Position numbers and translations under genes: made by a program. A model generated the notes under the pieces. That model ran no database searches. It was not told where the DNA came from and was given only the letters and a program-made list of their open reading frames with translations. A stretch of 32,365 bases of DNA from Pararhizobium polonicum (GTDB taxonomy: Bacteria; Pseudomonadota; Alphaproteobacteria; Rhizobiales; Rhizobiaceae), in NCBI RefSeq assembly GCF_001687365.1, contig NZ_LGLV01000026.1, positions 1 to 32,365 of the forward strand, in the 5' to 3' direction. Position 1 is the first letter of the stretch. Every line of letters starts with the position of its first letter. This document shows positions 9,840 to 17,715 of the stretch, piece after piece.

Positions 9840-10915
9840 CCCTTGACCTCGCCCAGCTGCGCCAGCTGATCGGCCTGGTAATCGGCCAGAAGCGCATCGA
9901 CCACCTCGTCGATCTCGCCCATCATCATCCGGTCGATCTTGTAGAGCGTCAGGTTGATGCGGTGATCGGTGACGCGCCCTTGCGGGAAATTGTAGGTACG
10001 GATGCGCTCGGAACGGTCGCCGGACCCCACCTGACTCTTGCGCGAGGCGGAGCGTTCGCTATCGGCCTTCTGCCGCTCCATGTCGTAGAGCCGCGAGCGC
10101 AGAACCTGCATCGCCTTGGCGCGGTTCTGGTGCTGCGATTTTTCCGAACTCGTGACGACGATGCCGGACGGCATATGGGTGATGCGAACCGCCGAGTCCG
10201 TTGTGTTGACGTGCTGGCCGCCGGCGCCCGACGAGCGCATCGTATCGATGCGGATGTCTTCGTTGCGGATCTCGATATCGATATCCTCGGCCTCCGGCAA
10301 AACGGCAACGGTCGCCGCCGACGTATGGATGCGCCCCTGCGTTTCCGTGTCGGGAACGCGCTGCACCCGGTGCACGCCGGATTCGAATTTCAGCTTGGAA
10401 AACACCCCACGCCCGGTGACGGTGGCGATGATTTCCTTGTAGCCGCCGGCATCGCCGTCGCTGGCCGACAGCACCTCGACCTTCCAGCCCTTGCCCGCCG
10501 CATAACGCTCGTACATGCGGAAGAGATCGCCGGCAAACAGCGCCGCTTCCGAGCCGCCGGTGCCGGCGCGGATTTCCAGGATAGCGCTCTTTTCGTCGGC
10601 CGCATCCTTGGGCAGAAGCAGGATCTGCATCTCCTGCTCCAGCGTTTCGATACGATCCTCGATCTCAGGCTTTTCCATCTCGGCCAGATCGCGCATGTCA
10701 CGATCCGTCGTGCGGTCGTTCATCAGCGCGTTGACATCCGCAAGCTCGGCAAGAGACTTTTCGTAAAGCCGGATCTTCGTCACCACCGGCTGCAGCTCGG
10801 AATATTCCGACGCCAGCTTCACATAGACATCCGCCGCCGGTCCTTCCGACATCCGCGCCTCGATCTCGCCGAAGCGACGCTCCAGCTCGCGCATTTTTTC
10901 AACAGGTAAGGTTGC
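9836..10915 (-). CDS. prfA: Peptide chain release factor 1
   Basis: A 360-residue protein, the same length as E. coli RF1. It recognises UAA and UAG and triggers peptide release on the ribosome. Visible motifs are the codon-recognition tripeptide PxT as PDT (189-191, within RVPDTETQGRIHTSAATVAV) and the catalytic GGQ (233-235 in SSGAGGQHVNTTDS), the target of the downstream PrmC. The start appears to be TTG at 10913-10915, giving MATLPVEKMRELERRF, because GGAG lies 6 bases upstream. Another in-frame TTG at 10928-10930 has no ribosome site. A rare start codon may lower RF1 synthesis. A 6-bp hairpin GCTGTT/AACAGC (10935-10952) sits just upstream of the ribosome site. Confidence 0.95.
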   Translation of the reverse strand, partial: ATLPVEKMRELERRFGEIEARMSEGPAADVYVKLASEYSELQPVVTKIRLYEKSLAELADVNALMNDRTTDRDMRDLAEMEKPEIEDRIETLEQEMQILLLPKDAADEKSAILEIRAGTGGSEAALFAGDLFRMYERYAAGKGWKVEVLSASDGDAGGYKEIIATVTGRGVFSKLKFESGVHRVQRVPDTETQGRIHTSAATVAVLPEAEDIDIEIRNEDIRIDTMRSSGAGGQHVNTTDSAVRITHMPSGIVVTSSEKSQHQNRAKAMQVLRSRLYDMERQKADSERSASRKSQVGSGDRSERIRTYNFPQGRVTDHRINLTLYKIDRMMMGEIDEVVDALLADYQADQLAQLGEVKG

Positions 10916-11069
10916 CAACTCGAACTCCAAAGGGGCTGTTGTAAAAAACAGCGATGTTTCTCGACAAGGGCACCTTCTTCAGAGGCACCAAAGCCGAGGT
11001 AAAACTCTTGAGATCTTGCGCGATCTTCCAATCAGTTCCGAATTGGAGAATTGCGCAAAGATGATCCGT

Positions 11070-11483
11070 TCATCGCTCGAGATCTGACCTCCGGGCGGGA
11101 ACAAAGGTCAGATCAAGTGATTGAACCTCTTCGACCAGCCGATTTTCGACGATCTCGACGAGGGTCTCCAATACCCGCTCGCGGTCCTGAAGAACACACC
11201 CATTCCAAAAACGAACAACGTTCCATCCGTTGGCCGTCATATAGCCGTCCCGCTTCGCATCGTAACGGCTGTTTGCATGCTGGCTGCCATCGACCTCAAC
11301 GACGAGATGGACTTGCCTGCATGCGAAATCAGCGAAGTACGGACCAATCGGTAACTGCCGGACAAACTTGACCCCGTTGAGACGACGCGCTCGAAGCTCA
11401 AACCAAAGAGCCTCCTCGGCATCGTTCTCCACCTTCCGCAAAATGCGGGCGCGATCCGTTTTCTGTTTGTCCGGGCCTCTCAT
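11070..11483 (-). CDS. DUF559 domain protein (Vsr/restriction-endonuclease-like fold)
   Basis: A 137-residue protein with the DUF559 signature: EEALWFELRARRLNGVKFVR, then RQLPIGPYFADFACRQ, then LVVEVDGSQH, then a segment ending in VVRFWNGCVL. The acidic/Gln residues in E-DF-EVDGSQH match a PD-(D/E)xK-like nuclease core, so a DNA nicking or processing activity is predicted but unproven. Length is usual for these stand-alone proteins. It sits between ptsP and prfA, which I recall as neighbours in related genomes. No ribosome site is visible before the ATG at 11481-11483, and the RIME-like repeat begins 11 bases upstream of it. Confidence 0.85.
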   Translation of the reverse strand: MRGPDKQKTDRARILRKVENDAEEALWFELRARRLNGVKFVRQLPIGPYFADFACRQVHLVVEVDGSQHANSRYDAKRDGYMTANGWNVVRFWNGCVLQDRERVLETLVEIVENRLVEEVQSLDLTFVPARRSDLER

Positions 11484-11494
11484 AACAACTAAGT

Positions 11495-11658
11495 GCCCCT
11501 CACCCTAGCCCTCTCCCCGCTCGCGGGGAGAGGGGACGACCAAATTTGCCGTTCCTTCCCACCCCATCTTACGTTTCGACTTTACTGGTCGAGAATTCAC
11601 CGCTTGTCCCTTCTCCCCGTTTACGGGGAGAAGGTGCCCGACAGGGCGGATGAGGGGC
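11495..11658. repeat. RIME-like palindromic element, long copy
   Basis: The element is bounded by inverted GCCCCTCA (11495-11502) and TGAGGGGC (11651-11658). It contains two large hairpins: CCCTCTCCCCGC/GCGGGGAGAGGG (11509-11534) and CCTTCTCCCCG/CGGGGAGAAGG (11609-11634). It matches, in inverted orientation, the element at 22724-22838 except for a 51-base insertion at about 11552-11602. Paired palindromes at gene ends are typical of rhizobial RIME elements. It lies just downstream of ptsP. Confidence 0.8.
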
Positions 11659-11674
11659 TTTCTTGTCGACGCCG

Positions 11675-13942
11675 CTAAACCGGAACCCCATGTTCCGCCG
11701 CGAACGCCACCAGCATCTCGCGAACCGGTGTCAGGCCCCTCTTGTCGTCCAGCGCGGCGTGCAGCATGGCCGAAAGCTTGTCGACATCCAGCGCCAGAAG
11801 CATGGCCTTGACCGGCCCGACCGCCGTCGGCGACATCGAGACGGAGCGGTAGCCGATGCCGAGCAGCGCCATCGCCGACAGCGGCTTGCTGGCCATCTCG
11901 CCGCACAGCGTCACCGAGGTCTCGTTGCGGTCGCCGGCCCGCACGATATCGCGCAGGATGCGCAGGAACGGCCGGCCGAGCACATCGAAACGGTCGGAGA
12001 CCCGCGCATTGCCGCGATCCACCGCCATGGCGAACTGGAACAGGTCGTTGGACCCGACGGAGACGAAATCGACCTCGTCCATCAGCTCGTCCAGCTGCCA
12101 CAAGAGCGCCGGCACTTCCAGCATGGCACCGAACTGCAGCTTGCGCGGCAATTGCTCGCCGATCTTCGACTGCCGCTGGATTTCCTTCTGCAAGAGTTCG
12201 CGCACGGTGCGCAGCTCGGCAACTTCCGTCACCATCGGCAGCATGATGCGCAGTTCCTGGCCGGCCGACGCGCGCAGCATGGCGCGCAGCTGCGTGCGCA
12301 ACAGGCCGGGACGGTCCAGCGACAGGCGGATCGCCCGCCAGCCGAGCGCCGGGTTTTCCTCTTCCGCCGCGCGGAAATAGGGCACCACCTTGTCGCCGCC
12401 GATATCGAGCGTGCGGAAGGTCACCGGCTTGCCGGCCGCCTGTTTCATCACGTTGCGGTAGAACAGCTCCTGCTCTTCCATCTTCGGCATGGTCGACGCG
12501 ATCATGAACTGCAGCTCGGTGCGGAACAGGCCGATGCCTTCGGCGCCGGATTCGGAAAGCTGTGGCAGATCGACCAGAAGGCCCGCATTCATCTGCAGCT
12601 TGATCCGCTTGCCGTCCCGGGTCAAAGGCTCGATCCCGCGCAGCGCCCTGAACTGCTCCTGGCGCCGCGCCCGAAGCTTGACCTTCTCCTCGTACGCCCG
12701 CTGCAGGTCGGCCATCGGCCGCAGATGCACCTTGGCATCGTCGCCGTCGACGATGATCGCATCGCCGTTTTCCGCCAGCGCCACGACGCCGGCTGCCTGC
12801 CCCACCACGGAAATGCCCATGGCACGCGCGACAATCACCACATGGCTGGTCACCGCGCCGTCTTCCAGCACCAGACCGCGAATGTTTTCGCGCGGATAGT
12901 CCAAAAGCTCCGCAGCGCCCATGGCGCGGGCGACGACGATCGCATCCGGCGGGAAATCCGAAGCCGACAGCTTTGCGCCATAGCCAGTCAGCTGCCTGAG
13001 CAGCCGGTTGGCAAGGTCGTCGAAATCATGCATGCGCTCGCGCAGGTACGGGTCCGTCAACCGGATCATCCGCGCCTTGGTCTCGCTCTGCACGCGCTCG
13101 ACCGCCGCTTCCGCCGTCAGGCCGTTGCGGATCGCTTCTTCGAGCTTTCTCACCCAGCCGCGGTCATGGGCAAACATCCGGTAGGCTTCCAGCACCGCGC
13201 GGTGCTCGCCTTCCATCGAGACGTCGCGGCGCGACAGCATGTCGTCGATCGAGATCCGCAAGCTGCCCAGCGCTTCCGCCAGCCGGCCGAGTTCATGATC
13301 GGTATCGTCGTTCAAAAGATTGGTGACGACGATGCGCGGCTCGTGCAGCACGACGTAACCAAGGCCGATGCCTTCGCCGAAACTGTTGCCGTCGATGGTC
13401 ACCGGCCGCGACAGGTCAAGCTCCAGCCCCGGGCGGGTGATCTTCTTCAGTTCGCCGGTCGCCACCATTTCGGCGAGAACCATCGCCGTGGTTTCCATCG
13501 CCTCGACCTCGTCGTCGCGATAGGTGCGGCTGGCCTTGTTCTGCACGACGAGAACGCCAAGCGAACGGCCGGTGCGCAGGATCGGCACGCCGAGGAAGGA
13601 ATGATAGATTTCCTCGCCGGTCTCCGGCAGGTAGGTGAAGGCCGGATGCGCCTGCGCATCGGAAAGATTGAGCGGCCGGGCGCTGGCGGCAATGGTGCCG
13701 ACGAGGCCCTGCCCCATCTGCAATTGCGCCAGATGCACGGCGTCCTTGTTCAGACCTTCGGTGGCATAGAGTTCCAGCACGCCGTCGGAGCGCAGCACGT
13801 AGACCGAGCACACCTCCGCGACCATGTTCTGCGCAATCTGGCGAACAATCTGGTCAAGGCGCTCCTGCGGCTCGAGCGGTTCCGCCATCAGTTCGCGCAA
13901 CCGCCTGAGAAGGACGCGTGGACCCGCAGAGAGGTCTCTCAT
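11675..13942 (-). CDS. ptsP: Phosphoenolpyruvate-protein phosphotransferase, nitrogen PTS enzyme I
   Basis: A 755-residue EI-Ntr. It autophosphorylates with PEP and passes phosphate to NPr and EIIA-Ntr, a regulatory relay that senses nitrogen and controls potassium and carbon functions. An N-terminal GAF domain (about 30-165) senses glutamine/2-oxoglutarate in this family. The phosphohistidine domain has H367 in DGAVTSHVVIVARAMG. The PEP-binding TIM barrel follows, with GIGLFRTELQF and a C-terminal VTLCGEMAS containing the catalytic Cys. The ATG at 13940-13942 follows AGGAGA; an upstream start would add ten residues. It lies 89 bases downstream of lysC on the same strand and could be co-transcribed. 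Confidence 0.96.
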   Translation of the reverse strand: MRDLSAGPRVLLRRLRELMAEPLEPQERLDQIVRQIAQNMVAEVCSVYVLRSDGVLELYATEGLNKDAVHLAQLQMGQGLVGTIAASARPLNLSDAQAHPAFTYLPETGEEIYHSFLGVPILRTGRSLGVLVVQNKASRTYRDDEVEAMETTAMVLAEMVATGELKKITRPGLELDLSRPVTIDGNSFGEGIGLGYVVLHEPRIVVTNLLNDDTDHELGRLAEALGSLRISIDDMLSRRDVSMEGEHRAVLEAYRMFAHDRGWVRKLEEAIRNGLTAEAAVERVQSETKARMIRLTDPYLRERMHDFDDLANRLLRQLTGYGAKLSASDFPPDAIVVARAMGAAELLDYPRENIRGLVLEDGAVTSHVVIVARAMGISVVGQAAGVVALAENGDAIIVDGDDAKVHLRPMADLQRAYEEKVKLRARRQEQFRALRGIEPLTRDGKRIKLQMNAGLLVDLPQLSESGAEGIGLFRTELQFMIASTMPKMEEQELFYRNVMKQAAGKPVTFRTLDIGGDKVVPYFRAAEEENPALGWRAIRLSLDRPGLLRTQLRAMLRASAGQELRIMLPMVTEVAELRTVRELLQKEIQRQSKIGEQLPRKLQFGAMLEVPALLWQLDELMDEVDFVSVGSNDLFQFAMAVDRGNARVSDRFDVLGRPFLRILRDIVRAGDRNETSVTLCGEMASKPLSAMALLGIGYRSVSMSPTAVGPVKAMLLALDVDKLSAMLHAALDDKRGLTPVREMLVAFAAEHGVPV

Positions 13943-14031
13943 CGCGCAACGTCTCCTGTCTGAAGTCAACAACTGCAGGCGGCAAGTCGTTTCGGCACTC
14001 TCGCGCCAAGATGTCGTCGCCGCCGCTTTTC

Positions 14032-15285
14032 TTAACTCTTATCCAGACCGTAGACGGAATGCAAAGTGCGAACTGCCAATTCGGCATAAGCGCCGTCGAT
14101 CAGGATGGAAATCTTGATTTCCGAGGTGGTGATCGCCTTGATGTTGATGCCTTTTTCGGCAAGTGCGCGGAAAGCGGACGCGGCCACGCCCGCATGGCTG
14201 CGCATGCCGATGCCGATCACCGAGACTTTCACCAGCCCTGATTCGTTCTGGATGACGTCGAAGCCGATCTTGTCCTTCGAGCCGTTCAGCACCTGCAGGG
14301 CCTTGTCGACGTCGGTCGAGGGCACGGTGAAGGTCATATCGGTCTTCGAACCATCTTCCGAAATGTTCTGGACGATCATGTCGACATTGATATGGGCTTC
14401 GGCCAAAGGTCCGAAGATGGCGGCCGAAACGCCCGGCCGGTCGGCCAGGCGCCGCAGCGAAATCTGCGCTTCATCCTTGGCATAGGCGATGCCGGTGACG
14501 ACTTCCTGTTCCAAAATCTCTTCCTCATCACAAATCAGCGTACCGGGCGGGTTCAGGAAATCGCCCATGCCCGGTGCGTCTGGGTCATCGAAACTGGAGC
14601 GCACGAAGGTGCGCACCTTGAATACCATGGCAAGCTCGACCGAGCGAACCTGCAGGACCTTGGCGCCGAGAGACGCCATTTCCAGCATTTCCTCGAACGC
14701 GATCTTCTTCAGCCGCTTGGCCTTCGGCTCGATGCGCGGGTCAGTGGTGTAGACGCCGTCGACGTCGGTATAGATATCGCAGCGATCCGCCTTGATGGCG
14801 GCTGCGATCGCCACCGCCGAGGTGTCCGAGCCGCCGCGCCCGAGCGTCGCGATCCGGTTGTCCGGTCCAAGCCCCTGGAAGCCGGCGACCACGGCCACCT
14901 GGCCCTCGCCGAAGCGGCGGATCAGCTCCGAACCGTCGATCTCCAAAATGCGCGCCGCGCCATGGGCATTGTCGGTCTTGATCGGAATCTGCCAGCCCTG
15001 CCAGGAGCGGGCATTGATACCGATATTCTGCAGTGCCAGAGCCAGAAGCCCCGAGGTCACCTGCTCGCCGGAGGCAACCACGGCATCATATTCGCGCGCG
15101 TCATGCATCGGCGAGGCATCGCGCGTCCAGGCAACCAGTTCGTTGGTCTTGCCCGACATCGCCGACACCACGACCGCGACCTCATGGCCGGCATCGACTT
15201 CACGTTTCACATGGCGGGCCACATTCCGGATGCGATCCATATCCGCGACGGACGTGCCGCCGAATTTCATCACGATGCGTGCCAT
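14032..15285 (-). CDS. lysC: Aspartate kinase
   Basis: A 417-residue monofunctional aspartokinase. It phosphorylates L-aspartate in the first step to lysine, threonine, methionine and diaminopimelate. The amino acid kinase domain (1-245) begins with MKFGGTSVAD (6-15). It also shows GFQGLGPDNRIATLGRGGSD (ATP/aspartate site) and the DVDGVYTTDPRI segment. Two C-terminal ACT domains (about 265-417, including SEDGSKTDMTFTVP and SVIGIGMRSHAGVAA) bind inhibitory lysine/threonine. The ATG at 15283-15285 has GAGG about 5 bases upstream. It heads the lysC-ptsP pair. The 235 bases upstream hold no recognised gene or clear promoter. Confidence 0.97.
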   Translation of the reverse strand: MARIVMKFGGTSVADMDRIRNVARHVKREVDAGHEVAVVVSAMSGKTNELVAWTRDASPMHDAREYDAVVASGEQVTSGLLALALQNIGINARSWQGWQIPIKTDNAHGAARILEIDGSELIRRFGEGQVAVVAGFQGLGPDNRIATLGRGGSDTSAVAIAAAIKADRCDIYTDVDGVYTTDPRIEPKAKRLKKIAFEEMLEMASLGAKVLQVRSVELAMVFKVRTFVRSSFDDPDAPGMGDFLNPPGTLICDEEEILEQEVVTGIAYAKDEAQISLRRLADRPGVSAAIFGPLAEAHINVDMIVQNISEDGSKTDMTFTVPSTDVDKALQVLNGSKDKIGFDVIQNESGLVKVSVIGIGMRSHAGVAASAFRALAEKGINIKAITTSEIKISILIDGAYAELAVRTLHSVYGLDKS

Positions 15286-15520
15286 ATGCCTCTACCGGTA
15301 TTGCCTGCCGCGCTTGGGTTCGCGCCTGCTTTGAGAAGTTGGCGGTCTCTTAGCGAAATTGGCGGCGGGGTGCAATGGAGAAGGCGTGGGTTGTGGCCGG
15401 GCAGAACAACAAACCGGAGCGGACTTTTCCCGCAACCGGCCAGGCATCGAAGATCAGGCGAAGCACGGCGCTCGCACCCGCTCATCGCCGCCGCATGCCA
15501 TCAGGGCATGCCCCCTCGGA

Positions 15521-16666
15521 TCAATCCGTGACCGGTGTCGTCTTGCGGACGGAACCGCCGTTGAACAGCGGCGCCAGATTGCGCGGCTTGTAGATCTCCT
15601 GCGAGCGGATCGGCGGTGTATCGTCCGGGGAGAACTGGGCTGTTTTCGCGTACCGCTCGACAACGCTGCTGTGAACGAATTCGTTGACCGTTTTCTCCGG
15701 CTTGCCGTTTTCGTCCATGGGCTGGTAGAGCGTCTCATAGAAAGCCACCTTGATCTGTTTCTCGCAGATCTGCCGGAAAGTCGGCGTCAGGCGGTCCTTC
15801 AACGACCAGCCGGCGCGGGAATCGTGGCGGGGCGCTGCCGCATCGGTCTGTCGCGGCAGGACATCCCAATCGAGCGCAAGGCCGCACTTTTCGGCCTTCT
15901 TCGCCATCCACACCAGAGGAATGTCGGCAAGCGCACGGTCCGTATAGCCGCCACCGACATCCGAATGCGCGCCGGTGAACCAGACCTGCTGAATCTCGCA
16001 GTTTTCCGGAGCCTCGCCGGTCCAGAGCGTCGGCACGAATTCGTCCCGGCATTCGTCGATCGCCATGGCGTGGAAGGCATGCCGGGTGATCTTCGACGGC
16101 GTCGTATTGTGGAAGCCATATTCCTTCTGGTTGATCAGGTTGAAGATGCTGCTGGGAATACCCAGCGCGCCCACCGTATCCCAGACGCCCATGAACATGA
16201 TTTCCACATCCAGATGCGCCTCTGTCGCATAGCGTACGACAAACGCTTCCGGCGAGCGCTCCTTCTCCTCCTTGTAGTAGCGCCAGGCCTTGCCGAGATC
16301 GCTCAGCCGCTGCCGCTTGAGCAGGCCGCAGGACCCGATCAGACCGGCGAGGCTTCGGGCTGTAAACGCGCCGCGGGAAAAGCCGAACAGGTAGATCATG
16401 TCCCCGGGCAGGTAATTCTGCGCCAGAAACATGTAGCCGGAGCGGATATTTTCATCCACGCCCAATCCCGTGGCGCCATCGACGATCCGTTGCGCTGCCA
16501 GGCCGGCCGAACCGACACCGCGCAGATAGAGAACCGATTGCGAAATGCCGCCGGTATCGATCGTGGCGTGGATGGCGCGCGCCAGCAGCGCGACATTCGT
16601 CTCCGCTCCGTCGCTATCCGCGCTGTTCCAGGTTCCGTCGAAACACACAACCAGACGCTTCGGCAT
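15521..16666 (-). CDS. DUF2235 alpha/beta hydrolase (Tle1/phospholipase-like)
   Basis: A 382-residue protein. It begins with the DUF2235 hallmark KRLVVCFDGTWNSADSD. It has a nucleophile elbow GFSRG (95-99, Ser97), a likely acid D163 in GVWDTVGALG, and His234 in TGAHSDVGGGY, so the triad looks intact. The fold is shared with type VI secretion phospholipase effectors of the Tle1 type and with stand-alone bacterial hydrolases. No T6SS genes, VgrG or immunity gene are present, and there is no signal peptide. The ATG at 16664-16666 follows GGGGGAGG. A 29-base sequence 35 bases upstream is identical to one before the SPFH gene, suggesting shared control. It lies 113 bases after the NAD-kinase-like gene on the same strand. 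Confidence 0.85.
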   Translation of the reverse strand: MPKRLVVCFDGTWNSADSDGAETNVALLARAIHATIDTGGISQSVLYLRGVGSAGLAAQRIVDGATGLGVDENIRSGYMFLAQNYLPGDMIYLFGFSRGAFTARSLAGLIGSCGLLKRQRLSDLGKAWRYYKEEKERSPEAFVVRYATEAHLDVEIMFMGVWDTVGALGIPSSIFNLINQKEYGFHNTTPSKITRHAFHAMAIDECRDEFVPTLWTGEAPENCEIQQVWFTGAHSDVGGGYTDRALADIPLVWMAKKAEKCGLALDWDVLPRQTDAAAPRHDSRAGWSLKDRLTPTFRQICEKQIKVAFYETLYQPMDENGKPEKTVNEFVHSSVVERYAKTAQFSPDDTPPIRSQEIYKPRNLAPLFNGGSVRKTTPVTD

Positions 16667-16700
16667 TGTATCCTCCCCCGAGCATGAGGTGAGAATATAC

Positions 16701-16729
16701 GCAGACACACGCTAAAGTCGCCATGATTT
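16701..16729 (-). repeat. 29-base duplicated leader element, copy upstream of DUF2235
   Basis: This copy is identical over 29 bases to 18827-18855, with weaker similarity continuing for about ten bases on the upstream side. On the minus strand it includes ATGGCGACTTTAGCGTGTG, which opens a 36-codon frame (16614-16724) starting MATLACVC and overlapping the hydrolase start in another frame. GTATAT directly follows the element and could be a -10 box. Confidence 0.7.
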
Positions 16730-16779
16730 TTTCACCCGGCCGATGGGGATGCGGCCAGACGATCGCCAGCGCAGCCGCA

Positions 16780-17715
16780 TCACTCCACCAAATAGCCGAC
16801 ACGGTCAGCCAGCTGGATGACAGCTTCCATGCCGGAGTTGAACTGGAGAAAATCCTTCTCAACCCCATCGCTGAAAATAACGCCATAGTCCGGCATTTGC
16901 GAGACGATGCGTAAGGGGCTCTCCCGGGTGACACGGCCAAAGACCAGGGAGGCCTGGCTCGAGCGGGCTGGAAACGGTTCGCGGACGGTAAAATAGAGAT
17001 GATTGCTGTCCCACGCTGCTCCCTTTTCCCGCAGGACCTGCAACTCTCCTTCTGGCAATCCGCCAGCGATCCCTCCGGCGCCGGCAAGGAGGCTTCGCAG
17101 CCAGCCTGTCGACCCAAGACCGGTGGAGACGATGATACCACTGGACGACTGGTTCTCCATCCGGTCGCCGAGTTGAATGCCGTAGCGAGCAGACACATGC
17201 GTGCGCGGCCCGACGAAAAGATCGTTGACGGCGTAGAGCTCCTGCCCGTCACTCAGGCAAACATGTGCCATCGTAACCGTGCGAAGCGTCCGCTTGTTCT
17301 TCAACGCAGCCGAGGTGATCCGCCTCAAATCCTTGACGCCAAACGGCACCAGCACCCCGTCCCAGCGGGCAGGATCCGGATTGACGCCGATAACCGGCTG
17401 CCCGGTCAGATATTTCAACGTATTTGCAATGAGGCCGTCCTGGCCGACAACCACGATCAGGGCATCGGGCGGAAAGATAAAGTTGGGAAGGAAAGCGCGA
17501 TCCAGGCGCTGAACGCGGCCGAAATCAGCCAATATGGTTTCGGCATCGCGCGTGGCCGTTTCATAATGCGCGTGTTCCCTGGCATAATCGGCGAAGTCCG
17601 CGCCCAGATGCTCGACATAGAAGCGGGCCTGCTCAAGCGTATTGAAGCGCGCAACCAGCTCATCGAGCCTCGTCCTGCGTGTGACAAGAACGATGCGCCC
17701 GCGCTGACCGCTCAT
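16780..17715 (-). CDS. NAD-kinase-like (diacylglycerol/NAD kinase superfamily) protein
   Basis: A 311-residue protein with the scaffold of NAD kinases. The nucleotide loop is VVVGQDGLIANTLKYL, where GQDG (91-94) replaces the usual GGDG. Next come VIGVNPDP, NDLFVGP (164-170, usual NE) and the glycine-rich SSGIIVSTGLGSTGWLRSLL (191-210) matching the TxTGSTA motif. The N-terminal 80 residues do not match a domain I know. The changes suggest a substrate other than plain NAD, for example a modified nucleotide or sugar; that is inference. Its ATG overlaps the stop of the SPFH gene as ATGA, so the two are translationally coupled. It is not the housekeeping NAD kinase by length and motif. Confidence 0.8.
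   Translation of the reverse strand: MSGQRGRIVLVTRRTRLDELVARFNTLEQARFYVEHLGADFADYAREHAHYETATRDAETILADFGRVQRLDRAFLPNFIFPPDALIVVVGQDGLIANTLKYLTGQPVIGVNPDPARWDGVLVPFGVKDLRRITSAALKNKRTLRTVTMAHVCLSDGQELYAVNDLFVGPRTHVSARYGIQLGDRMENQSSSGIIVSTGLGSTGWLRSLLAGAGGIAGGLPEGELQVLREKGAAWDSNHLYFTVREPFPARSSQASLVFGRVTRESPLRIVSQMPDYGVIFSDGVEKDFLQFNSGMEAVIQLADRVGYLVE

Noticed and set aside
11505..11534. GC-rich hairpin as a simple terminator of ptsP
   Set aside because: It is part of a longer two-palindrome element repeated at 22724-22838, with no T-run; annotated as a repeat, although it may still stop transcription.
11663..13963. 766-codon frame opposite ptsP
   Set aside because: Antisense shadow; ptsP has clear domains and active-site residues.
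14392..15531. 379-codon frame opposite lysC
   Set aside because: Antisense shadow of aspartate kinase.
15359..16687. 442-codon frame opposite the DUF2235 gene
   Set aside because: Antisense shadow; no start signals or motifs.
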